A DNA stretch of 64,000 nt from Hydrangea macrophylla (lineage: Eukaryota; Streptophyta; Magnoliopsida; Cornales; Hydrangeaceae). The position numbers and the translations under genes were made by a program. Positions 1-10,157 of the stretch are shown here, one piece after another (positions within the stretch are counted from its first letter, which is position 1; each line of letters starts with the position of its first letter). The stretch spans positions 35,194,218 through 35,258,217 of the forward strand of contig CM066982.1 of assembly GCA_033977485.1 (NCBI GenBank), written 5' to 3'. The notes under the pieces are model-generated. The model ran no database searches. It had not been told where the DNA came from and worked only from the letters and a program-made list of their open reading frames with translations.

Positions 1-1690
1 TTCATTCATCTCTTCTACCAACTTTCATCTTCTCACTCTTCTTTTCATTCCTTTCAATTTTTTATCCTTCTGTTTCTTATTCTTTTTTTTTCGTTTTCTT
101 TTCTTTTTCTCTATTCTTTTCCTCCTTGTTGCTTTTGAAATAAATATTCATTGAATACCAAGGCAACCACCCCAAACATCATCTTATTTTCTTCTTCTTC
201 TCAATCACACATCGCCTTAACACCACTAAAAGTTGATCAATCTTTCAGAGGTGAACTCCAAGTTGGCCAAATTGGAGAAAAAAATAGGATAATGGTAATT
301 AAAGAAAAAAAAAACGGCATTTTAATGGCTCAAAGGGCGAACTAAGGAAATTTATCATTTATCGGTCGGCAGTAAACAAAGAGGGCCTAAAATCATGTCC
401 TATGGTTATATGGTTCTTCAATATTTACAACGGAAGATTATTTAGCATGGTAACAAATATTTAACTTGACTATCAACCAAAACAAGAATAATGAGACTAA
501 ACAACAAGTTAATGCGCTATTTCAATGAAATTCGACAAACACAATGTACTTATAACCCTCTATAAAGAAAAGATAGGCTCAAAAGCTCACCGGGTCTAGT
601 CTCCACCTTGTGTTATCTAGAAATTCGAATCATATTATAGTTCACATCAAACATGTATTCAAGCGGCTACGTGTAGTGCATAGGTTTGTGTGCAAATCTA
701 TGATATAAAACTACAATTCGAACGATTCATGACTTAAAACATCATATCATGACTTTATCAACTGTTTAATTACATCTTCTCTTGTTTACCATTCTATAAC
801 AAATCACAGTTACAAAATAAGAAGTATCGAATCAAGATTGCAAAGGCGTCGGTAATCATTGTTTATTTAAGCACAAGAATCAAAAAATTTTGAAAAATTT
901 TGAAAAATTGCAGTATAATGTGCATATGTGTGCATACCCCCAAACCTAAACCTTTCATTGTCCCCAATGAAACAATAAAATGAAAGAAAGGAGAGTACGT
1001 AAAGAAGGAACGACAATACCTCGATCTCGACAAGCAGATAACAGGTGAATACAAAGAAATATGTCAATAAAGTTCAATGTTACCTGTTACTTCTGGATAA
1101 AAGACGAACAAAGAAAATAATAAAAGCAGCTAAAAAATCTATAACTAAACAAAACGAAATTAAATAAACTATAAGAATAAACAAAACTATGAAGACAACA
1201 AGATAATAACTATAAAAGAAAATAAAACATAACTATACACAGGAAAACAACACACGACTTGTTCTAAAAGTACCTTAGAAACAGAAGCAGAAAAGTAAAA
1301 CTATGTGACAGGTGGGGAGAAGGATATAGAAAATAAAAGAAAAAAATCAAGAAAATGGGGAATCGCGCGAGCGGTCCTTGCGAGCGGCCGTTGTGCGCGT
1401 GAATCCAAATTTATTTTTTTGAAAGTAGTCGCTCGAGCGAGATACCTCGCGCGCGCGAAACAAGGCGCGAGGAGAACCCGAGAGCTCATAATAACCAAAA
1501 ATTTCACTAAGGAACATTCTCGCGCGAGCGGGCCGCTCGCGCGAGCGGGCCGCTCGCGCGAGAAGGATATTTTTTCTCGGTTCACTTATTTTATGTATAT
1601 AAATTAAACATAACTTTAATCCAACCCCCAAACCTGTCCATAAAACTCAAAAACTGACCAAAACGACCCAAAGAAATATAAAAATAAGAT
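1..1690. other. Noncoding 3' region of the Athila-like element
   Basis: No credible gene is seen. The stretch is AT-rich, with a pyrimidine-rich left edge (about 50-130) whose complement is purine-rich and might include the element's polypurine tract. The segment around 930-970, with the CCCCAAACC and TGTCCCCAATGAAA motifs, is of the kind often found in the untranslated 3' part of Athila-like elements (recollection, not tested). The 3' LTR is not recognisable here and should lie left of the window. Confidence 0.5.
1356..1563. repeat. CpG-rich GCGCGAGCGG repeat block
   Basis: Short imperfect repeats of the type CTCGCGCGAGCGGGCCG, largely self-complementary, stand out from AT-rich surroundings. 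Very similar CpG-rich repeats occur in the LTR of the same element (about 5940-6003) and in the related solo LTR (about 48035-48062), so this is a family-specific sequence outside as well as inside the LTR. It creates overlapping open frames on both strands that I do not regard as genes. Confidence 0.6.
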
Positions 1691-1771
1691 AAATAGGCGA
1701 AATAAAGCTTGGGTTGCCTCCCAAGAAGCGCTATCTTTTACGTCTTTAGCTAGACCATTCTAGCTCAAGAT

Positions 1772-2674
1772 TCATGGAGGCTGTAACTTAGATTTTGTAC
1801 CCTTGAGGATATCAGGGAGACTCCGGTGGAAAGCAGAAAGAACATCACTATGAGTCAATTCATTTAACGGTTCATCCTTATTATGCTCACATCGATTTCT
1901 CACCTTCCGAGTAAATTCATCGTTAGGATCCAGGTTATTTGCATTCATCTGCTCATTACTCACTATATTATTCTCCTCACCCATGTTCGATTCATTATTA
2001 AGTTCAATATTTAGTATAACCTCACTACCCTCCACACATAGATAATCATCGTCTTTGGGAGGTTGATCAACAGCATTAAACACATTTAATTTTAAGTTCA
2101 AATTCCCGAATGACACCTTCATCACCCCCGTTCGACGATTGACACGCGCATTAGCGGTGGCTAAGAATGGACGACCAAGAATAACAGGGATGTGCTTCCT
2201 AGCATCTAGGACAGGTTCAGTGTCAAGGACCATAAAATCGACAGGATAAAAACATTGATCAACTTTAACTAAGACGTCCTCGATGATTCCTCTAGGTACT
2301 TTGACGGAACGATCCGCTAATTGAATAGTAGCAACCGTAGGCTTAAGTTCACCCAGTCCTAGTTGTTTATAAATGTGATAAGGTAAGAGATTAACACTCG
2401 CACCTAAGTCAAGGAGAGCCCTATGGATGAAAGTGTCACCTATGACACATGAAATAGTTGGCGTACCAGGATCCTTATACTTTGGAGGTGAGTGTTGAAA
2501 AGTAGAACTTTCTTTTTCCGTGAGAAAGACCTTTTTAGGAGTATGACTACGCAATTTACGTTTTTGAGTGCATAGGTCTTTAAGACATTTAGTGTAAGCG
2601 GGTATTTGTTTAATAGCATCGAGGAATGGAATATTAATCTTTACTTGTCTAAACACCTCGAGTATATCTTCCAT
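1772..2674 (-). CDS. Retropepsin-like protease region of the Athila-like element
   Basis: An open frame of 300 residues starts at a methionine four bases after the in-frame TAA that ends the gag part. The N-terminal part (MEDILEVFRQVKINIPFLDA) is typical of the gag-protease junction of Athila-like elements. Around residues 88-98 lies DLGASVNLLPY, the retropepsin active-site region with DLGAS instead of the usual DTGAS, and around 165 the VILGRPFLAT motif that follows in the family. The last third is acidic and unrecognised. In a complete element RT would follow; here translation stops and only an integrase-tail remnant is visible. Product: an aspartic protease domain processing Gag in virus-like particles. 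It is probably inactive or expressed only by readthrough. Confidence 0.7.
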   Translation of the reverse strand: MEDILEVFRQVKINIPFLDAIKQIPAYTKCLKDLCTQKRKLRSHTPKKVFLTEKESSTFQHSPPKYKDPGTPTISCVIGDTFIHRALLDLGASVNLLPYHIYKQLGLGELKPTVATIQLADRSVKVPRGIIEDVLVKVDQCFYPVDFMVLDTEPVLDARKHIPVILGRPFLATANARVNRRTGVMKVSFGNLNLKLNVFNAVDQPPKDDDYLCVEGSEVILNIELNNESNMGEENNIVSNEQMNANNLDPNDEFTRKVRNRCEHNKDEPLNELTHSDVLSAFHRSLPDILKGTKSKLQPP

Positions 2675-2677
2675 TTT

Positions 2678-4362
2678 TTACCCTTTCTTAGACAAATGTG
2701 ACGGTCCCTCAACGTTTGGTGGATATGGCATTCTCGGAATATAATTCGTTGGGACCGGTTCATTTTCTTTTCTCTTCCTACTCACGTCCTCACCCTTTTC
2801 TTTATTCAAATTTATATTTTTATTTTTCTCACCCTCATCCGGAATTACAACAACTTCCTCATCTCGAATAGTTATCCTAGTCGAGACTGCATTTACTTGT
2901 TCATTCGAACCCCCATTCCCACATTGTCCCTTAGGATGTTGAATAGGTTGACTTGGCAACTTACTCTCGGTCAAACGATTTAGTGTATTAGCTATTTGTC
3001 CCACTTGGGGCTCCAACTTTGCGATGGACTGTGTGTGAGAGTGTACTAACTGAATCACTGACCCAAAATTTTCAAGGGAGGCCAACACCTTCTCCTCAAA
3101 TGCATTATTGCGTGGAGGTGGAGGAGATAGAGGGTTGGCTTGTGTATATCCATATTGTTTAAATTGGGGTCGGTACGTATTAGGAAAATTAGTCGGCATA
3201 GGATTTGAATTATTCCGTGGGAATTGTTGAATAGAGTTTAGGTGTTGTTCTACGAATTCTAGAAATTGAGACGCGGAAGGACATGCAAATATATTATGAG
3301 AAGGTTCAGAACATAATGCACACACTTCATGAGCGGGTGAGGCTGTCATTTGGTTCATTGTCATCAGTCGGTCAAGTTTTTAAGATAATTCTTAAAATTC
3401 AATTGAATGACTTGACTCTATCCTTACCTCACGTTTGGGTGGCGGAAGATATCCCTCAAAACGTACCGACACAGCCTGATGCATTGAATTCTCGCTTAAC
3501 ATTTCAAAAATTTTCCAGGCCTCATCGGCGCTTTTGTGTAGGAAGGTACCCGCACAAACAGCATCGACGGTGTTACGGACAGAGGGAATAAGTCCCTCGT
3601 AGAAAACCTGTACCAACTGCCACTTAGGAACCTGATGATGTGGGCAAGAGCGTAATAGTTCTTTAAATTTCCCCCAAGTGTCATAAAGTGTTTCCCCATC
3701 TTGCATCACAAAATTAGTTATAGATTTTCTTATACAATTTGTACGCATAATAGGAAAAAACTTTTATAAAATGCGGTGTGTAAGGCTTCCCAAGTTTTAA
3801 TTGTGTTTGGCTCAAGAGATTGGAGCCAATACTTCGCTTTATCTTTTAAAGAGAATGGAAAGAGCCACAATTTTAATTCATCATCATTTAAGTTTTGAAT
3901 TTTCAAAGTAGAGCAGATATCTTGAAAATCCCCCAAGTGTTGGTAAGGATTTTCATTTAAACGGCCATGGAAAGAAGGAAGTAGCGAGATGGTAGACGAC
4001 TTTATCTCAAAGTGAGATATCGTCGCCTCCGGTAAGTCGATACATGTTTGTGGTGTGTAAGTCGTAGGAATAAAACAATCTTTAAGTGGAGGAGGTGGCG
4101 GTATATTAAGATTATTCACATTATTTCTGTTGTTTCCGTCAGCCATTTTAATCGGTTCGATTTTAATCGTTCGAGTTCTCCTTAACCGTTTAAGGGTACT
4201 TTGAATTTCGGCTTCAAACAACGATGACGGAATTGGCGTTGATTCGTCGTCTTGCAACCTAGCTCTAGAAGCTTGGGTTGCAAACTTACTAACTCTTAAA
4301 GTACGTTCATGTTCAAGATCGATAAAATGTAATTCAGGTTTACTTGAACGCGTACCAAACAT
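2678..4362 (-). pseudogene. Athila-like gag, broken by one frameshift and two in-frame stops
   Basis: The N-terminal part (4362-3730) starts MFGTRSSKPE, continues through a proline-rich stretch and enters the capsid domain (NPYQHLGDFQDIC, WLFPFSLKDKAKYWLQSL). Near 3746-3760 a one-base shift in a T-run moves the frame, and the capsid continues as GETLYDTWGKFKELL. Two TAA stops follow in frame around 3370-3391, after which a cysteine-containing zinc-knuckle-like segment (CALCSEPSHNIFACP) and a glutamine/asparagine-rich tail end at a TAA directly before the protease start. Gag forms the particle that packages element RNA. The breaks argue that this copy is dead in cis. Confidence 0.75.
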
Positions 4363-4836
4363 AAACTTAAAAAGAAACTAAACTAAAATAAAAACTGACT
4401 CAAATAAAAAAAAACAAATAGCAATCACGCAACTAAGATAACAAGTACTCAACTACTGTGATGCATGTAAATTATTCTGTTATGCAGTGACCACGTCAAA
4501 GCCCAGCGCCCTGGGTTTCCTAGCTTAATGCAGTGCAATTAACCCTAAACTAATGCAAATAGTGCGTCACAGCGCCCTGACTTACAGTGGTTTAAAGCGA
4601 TTTTCACATGAAGCAATTTATTTTATTTTATTCATATTTTTTTTTTGCATAATCTCCTTTGACGTGATTAGCTAATCCACTCGGAAACGCTAGAATTTCG
4701 ACGACTCAAGAAACTACAAAATAAAAAGAAAAGTTAGTGACTCAAAACAAAAATAAAAAATAAAATAAAAAAAAACCTGATCTAATATTTACGAATTAGC
4801 TAAACTAAGATTCTAAAACGAAAGGTAGTAATGTAA

Positions 4837-4854
4837 TCCCCGGCAATGGCGCCA
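4837..4854 (-). other. Primer binding site, tRNA-Asp type
   Basis: The minus strand reads TGGCGCCATTGCCGGGGA five bases inside the LTR edge. It matches the usual Athila PBS, complementary to the 3' end of plant tRNA-Asp, with one apparent mismatch. It fixes element orientation and the inner LTR border. Confidence 0.8.
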
Positions 4855-4859
4855 AAAAT

Positions 4860-6179
4860 CGATGTTGTCAATATCAAAATGTAAAGAGTGCACTTTACTT
4901 TTCTAAGGATTTGTAGTAGTGAAAGTAAAGGTCGAACCCACAGAGATTGAATTACTACGACTCTTAATTTTAAAACCTAAATCTAATTAATTATGAAAAC
5001 GAGATTTTGATTTGAATTTTAATTAAATTAATGAAACTAATGAAATTAAATCTAAATTATGAAAGCGATTTAAAAGTGTTTTTATAAATATGTTTAAAGG
5101 AACCTAGGATTACAAATCCACCACTAGCTTCATAATAGGAATATTTATGCATTCAATTAGATTATTTAGTTGGATGATAATGGGAATTGTAGCTACAAGC
5201 CCAATTCCTCCATCATGAAAATAACTATGGTTCAAGCACCAACATAATCCATCTTCGGTTAGTACGAATTATCCCACACTAAACTAGGGTTGTGACATAA
5301 TCCGTCTAACCTAGGCATAGAATATTCGGATAATTGATAGCACAATTCAATTTAAGCACCATTACATGTAAACAATCCATACAAGCATAGTAATTATAGA
5401 TCATTGAGCACATCACAATCAAAATAGATCTAAGACAAGAATAAACTTTGAAAGTAATGATTTAATCAATAAAAGCACGATTTATTTATAAAAATCCTCT
5501 AAACATGTAATCATCATCCATACATAATAAATCTAAAAGAAAAGCATAAAATACACCCTATTACTTGGCTAGGGTTTCATTGAAACCCTAGATCTAGATT
5601 TAGTTGGTCATAGAAGCGATGACTGGTAAGGGGTTGATGGAGGAGGCCATGGGAATCCTTAGTCTTCTTCTTCTTCTCCTTGCTTCCCTCCCTTCAATGG
5701 CTGAAAGTATGATTGTATATTGTGTGTATAACAATTGCCAACCCTTTAATTGAAGTAAAATAGGGTATATATATAGATTTTAGGCAAGTTTTGGAAGCTT
5801 TCCTAACCCGAATTGCACTAAAACTGGTATATTTTGCAATCTGGACGTAATTAGGCAGTTTCGTTCACGTAGGAATCATCAGTAGAGTGAAATACGCAAG
5901 TTTGATTTATACACATGTCGCAAGCGTGATATTGGGACCTTGCGCTCGCGGATCGCGCTAGCGATTTTGGGATTTTCGCGCGAGCGGGTAGCGCGCGCGA
6001 TTGGTTTTTTTTCAGCTTCTTTCTTTCTCCTTTTCACCCCCATTTAACTTGGTTTACTTGATTTCTTCCAAAACCTGTCAGAAAATAGAAAACGAAGTAA
6101 AAATATACAAAAATAGGATAAAAAGGTATTAACAAACGTACATTAAGGCGTATAAATAGGATTTGTTCTCTCCCGATCA
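4860..6179 (-). repeat. 5' LTR of the Athila-like element
   Basis: Bounded on the inside by the PBS and on the outside by ...CCGATCA at 6173-6179, which aligns with the outer end of the solo LTR at 48445. Shared landmarks with the solo LTR include AAAGGTCGAACCCACAGAGA, CCACTAGCTTCATAATA and the CpG-rich block. A TATA-like run at about 5763-5775 (read on the minus strand) is the probable promoter. The inner end reads CG where the solo LTR has CA, a likely mutation. The length, about 1320 bp, compares with 1486 bp for the solo LTR without its duplication. Confidence 0.75.
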
Positions 6180-6614
6180 CATGCTATATGCATGCTTATA
6201 TAGAAATTCTAGGAGCTAGGTGTCATTCTCCATGTGCATATGCCATGACATGTGTCCTACAAGTGGACGTGTCCAAGAGGGTGGCATGTGGCTACCACAT
6301 GGCCCGCCATGTGTGCCCACCTTGGATTGTGTGCCACTTTCTTGGTTTATGTGCATAAGTTTCTTGATATACGTGTCGGTCTCAATTTACGTACAACCGG
6401 GTATTATTTCTAATATCCAGGTCTGAGTATGGGACATAGTTAAATCTTATTACGGTCAAGTCGGTACAGTTACTACAGTTTAATATGATAATACTACAAC
6501 ACCTCCATACTGTCACATAATTAAAATAATAATAATATAATATAGTTGGTCCAATACAGAAATTTGAAAAACTGATATTATTAATGAAAAGAAAATTACA
6601 GGTGTTATAAAATG
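6180..6614. other. Spacer without recognised feature
   Basis: Lies between the Athila-like LTR and a Tat fragment. It contains recurring ATGTG/CATGTG words (about 6230-6320) and an AT-rich end. A short plus-strand open frame at 6220-6426 has no recognisable domain and is probably chance. Confidence 0.5.
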
Positions 6615-7385
6615 GCAGGAAACCTTATTCAAATGTGGGCGAGCCAAACTTGGGTTTCCTAATTCTCGATAAAAATTAGGTAGCGACTCTTTGTTTCTAG
6701 GATCGCGTGAGGAAGTTCTAGTTCCTTGAAGTGTGCTCCTTGGATCCGTCCCGGGACACTGTCAAGGAACGCCAGGACCCCCTTTCCGCATGGTCCACAA
6801 TCTGGCGACTCTGTTGGAGATTTGAACATGAAACTTATGGTTTCTTGTTCTTCGAGGGTTTGACTTGAGCTAATAAATAACCTTGTTATGAATTCGATAA
6901 TTGTGTTATTTCTACCTATATTTGCACTTGCATCCTTCTTTCACCATTTCTGCTTGAGACCATTTCCTTGTGGGTGGAGGACCCCCTTTCCTCCATTTGT
7001 CAAGAGACTTTGGTAGCATGTAGTCACCGTTAGCCTTGTACCGCCTATGGTATATAGAGCCCATGTGAACGACACGCCCTCGGGGAGGTGGTCACCTACA
7101 CCGCTGAGCTTGCTAATCGACCCTTTATGAGACTAAAACCCGGCCTTTTCATATAGCTTCTGTAGAACCCTTCAATTAGTATCCTTATTATCATCTTTGA
7201 TTAGGACAATGTGATGAATTATTTGTGTTTGCCTATAAGGGATTATGTCGATGATGAGGACGTGTATGCGAAGGCATCATCAAACCTTGTCTGGTAGATT
7301 CCTCTATGGTAGTATGGTCTTTATCCGAACATCCAATCATTATTCGAGGACGATTTTTTTGAAAAGTTTGAAAATGCTAGCACTT
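6615..7385 (+). mobile_element. Fragment of a Tat/Ogre-type element: LTR end, PBS and leader
   Basis: Read forward, 6615-6799 is similar to the complement of the inner end of the LTR at 40754-42681 (GTTTCCTAATTC, GATCGCGTGAGGAAG, CCCGGGACACTG). The LTR end ...GGTCCACA at 6799 is followed by a PBS at 6803-6820 (TGGCGACTCTGTTGGAGA). The rest, to about 7385, matches the complement of the leader at 40170-40732. Both ends are abrupt, so this is a truncated relic inserted in the opposite orientation to the other Tat copies. No coding sequence remains. Confidence 0.8.
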
Positions 7386-7966
7386 TATTGAAAAACCCAA
7401 GTCCTGCTCAACTACCAAAAAAGGAGCACTAAGAATGCAAAGATATGACAAATAGAGACAAAGATATATGTAGAGTTAAATATCAAAGATCTAGAAAGAG
7501 CAGGAAAGAAACATCTTTTAGTTGCCAAAAGTCTATATACACAAATCACGATCAAGTTTAGTTCATTTCTTATTTTATTTGTTTCTTGACAAAGAATCAG
7601 TTTTTTCCTAAATCACATATAATTGAGCATGGACTCCAACGCACACAAAAGATCTCTACGAAATTGTGTAGCACTAGTTTGCATGTGAAACAAAGAATCA
7701 ATTCAACACCTTCCCCAAGTTCTAGCTTCGTGGACAAAAATAAACCCAAATAGTGGGGTGGGGGTGGTTATTGTACTAGTGAGAATGCTAATGTTGTGGA
7801 CTTAAAGATGGTAGGAATACTAGTACAAATCATATTACAATTAGAAAAATTAGTAGCAAGATTATATGTACTTTGGAAGTTCTAATTTTTTAAAAGAACC
7901 ATACCGTTGTAGCACACATTTGATTAATCTACCCATTCCATGTTTCTACTCCCACCCCACCCACCA

Positions 7967-7997
<31 letters not shown>

Positions 7998-8769
7998 TCC
8001 CCTTCCCCACCCAAAAAAAAAATTTGTTATTTCAGTAGTCGCACACATTTTGATACTTTTTTTTGGCTAAACAAACACTCATTCAATAGCAAATAAAAGG
8101 CACTATGCACACATGTAACATTTTTTTAACAGCCATAAATTCTCAGTCGGAATGAGTGGCCCTTATTGGGCATTGCTGTGAGTAAGTGTGGGGCTTTGGG
8201 GTTGGGTCAACCCCTTTAATAGACTAAAAATATCCACAAATCTCCCCTATTTGGCATTTTAACAAATACAATTTACAAAAGTAACTACCATAAAACAAAT
8301 TTTTAGATCTTGTTGAACATTTAAACATTTGACCAAATAAAGGACAACTCAATAACCAAAATTACCCCTATTCGTTTGGTTAATTTGAGTCTTACATGTT
8401 ATAAGTCAAAACCTACACAAATTTTCCTCCAAAAGTGCACGGGCACCTTCCTAATATGAATTTTTAGACCTTGTTGACCTTTTAAACCATGGACCAAATA
8501 AAATTACCCCTATGACAAAAGGGCACCTTCCTAAAGGGTTAATGGGTGCACCAAGATAGTCTTGTTGGCATGGAAGCTACTATGAAGGAAGAAGGCACTT
8601 ATGCCAAATTAAAATTCAACCAAAACAGCTCATACCAATAACTACCCCATATCAGCGTATTTTTGGCTCCCAAATAAACTTCACCATTTCATACACTGAA
8701 TTTTCCAAAAATAAAAACAGCTTCCATCTCGAAACACTGGTTTTTCATTCGCACCATTGGTTTTCCAGT
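7386..8769. other. Spacer without gene, left of the copia element
   Basis: AT-rich DNA with no convincing open frame. It contains the long C-run at 7967-7995 and an imperfect duplication of about 40 bp: a segment reading TTTTTAGATCTTGTTGA near 8300 recurs as TTTTTAGACCTTGTTGA near 8461. The copia element is inserted at its right edge. Confidence 0.5.
7967..7995. repeat. Homopolymer of 29 C
   Basis: An uninterrupted run of 29 cytosines, preceded by CCCACC-type sequence and followed by T and further C/A-rich sequence. On the minus strand it is a G29 tract with G-quadruplex potential. Its exact length may be unreliable in assembly. Confidence 0.9.
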
Positions 8770-10145
8770 TGGTCCCATTTTTAAATATTTAGGGTTTGCG
8801 ACAGCAATTAATCTTTGAAAACTCTTTTCAAAATAGATCTGGCTCAAACTTAGATGCGTATGATTGTCAAAGAAATTGATCTAATACCTTTTATGATCAG
8901 CTGGATCCTTGCGAAACACTTCAGTCAGATCCAATTGCTCCTTCCTTTTCGAAGTCTAGAAACCTTCACGTCTACGCTCTTGGAGTTTCTTGTACCTTTA
9001 AGACTTAGTGATGATCTCTAGGATTAGATGAACAGAAAAATATATGTATAGGAGAGAGAGGGGTTCGGCCACCCTTGTGATAGTAGTACTCTCAATTTCT
9101 CTCCCACAATATATATTTATACACCCTCCTATCCACTAACCCTAGTTTGTTTCAAACTCCAATTGAGTTAGACGTGGGACCTCTAGGCCCTTCTTATTTG
9201 GCTATGACTAATATAAACTGGGCCCAGTTAATTTCATTATCCAACCAGTCCAAATCAATCAGTCAATGTCAATTTCACCACAAGACATTAACTGTACTTC
9301 AAATGAAATAGACAAATCACAGAGCAATACCTTGATCTATATGAATTGACATTATTGCCCCTCTACCATCAGTATACATAATTATCACTGAGACTAAGTA
9401 GTACTGTCTCCCAGTTGATAATTATACTTATGTCCTTGAGTCCCCATTCACTTCTCATAGTTCACCAAACATGTAGTAACATTCTTACTACAAGATTGCA
9501 ATTCTCAATGACTAACAAAGTGACATTCTCAAGAGAATGCTTACTCTGTAATAGAGGGTAGATTCCGTCTTCATAATATATGTTCCCAATACTCAAGACA
9601 TAATCATTCATGATACCCAGATGTTGATCTTAAAGACCTCAGTGATTGGTAAGTCAAAACAACCAGGCCTAAAGCTTGTGTCCATTATTATCTCAGGATT
9701 AAGTACATATGTCTCATACATGTTTGAGTGTCCATTAATTGTTGACAGTTCTTATCAAATGGATTAAAGTCAAGGTCTGTCAATGCATCATATACACTAG
9801 CATACTAACCTTAAAGTCTTACACTCTTGTGAATGAGATTCATCACTCTATCAAATAGAAGTTAATCATACTACAGTGTAAACCTGATAAGGTATCCAGT
9901 CTTATCATCCACTGTGACTGTTTAGAACTTCCAAGGACCATGTGATTCATATCTCCCATGTGTAAAACACTTTCACACAAATAAATCAATTACATTGAAG
10001 TTCAAGGATGCCAAACCACCATTCATTTCATGAAAGATAAACATAATGAAATGTAAGCAACGATATCCATAAACATATACTAAAACTGATGTCCAAATAG
10101 TTCATAGATAATTTGTTTTAGGGCATACCTCATCAAACTCTAACA
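8770..10145 (-). repeat. 3' LTR of the copia element
   Basis: In minus-strand sense it begins TGTTAGAGTTTGATGAGG and ends GGGACCA. It is collinear with 14117-15494 over its whole length, with scattered substitutions. A TATA box (TATAAATA on the minus strand) lies at 9114-9121. Confidence 0.85.
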
Positions 10146-10157
10146 AACTCCCACTTG
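10146..10157 (-). other. Polypurine tract of the copia element
   Basis: The minus strand reads CAAGTGGGAGTTTG immediately before the LTR start TGTTAGAG, the usual copia polypurine tract that primes plus-strand DNA synthesis. Confidence 0.7.

Larger units (their letters stand above)
1..6179 (-). mobile_element. Athila-like Ty3/gypsy element, gag-protease only, 3' end outside window
   Basis: Read on the minus strand the order is LTR (6179-4860), primer binding site, gag, protease, then about 1.7 kb of noncoding 3' region running off the left edge. The gag and protease sequences resemble the Athila group of plant Ty3/gypsy elements (inference from family knowledge). No reverse transcriptase, RNase H or integrase core is present. 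Just after the protease stop, around 1700-1745, a minus-strand frame reads RFLGRQP, which resembles the LLGRQP tail at the end of Athila integrases, so an internal deletion probably joined protease to the integrase end. The element would depend on an intact relative for movement. A solo LTR of the same family is at 45963-48445. Confidence 0.75.

Noticed and set aside
1301..1631. Overlapping open frames of about 95-100 codons on both strands
   Set aside because: Produced by the palindromic GCGCGAGCGG repeats, which lack stop codons; no protein similarity seen.
340..1690. A possible 3' LTR of the Athila-like element in this interval
   Set aside because: Only the CpG-rich block and a few AT-rich words resemble the LTR; the well-conserved LTR segments (for example CCACTAGCTTCATAATA) are absent.
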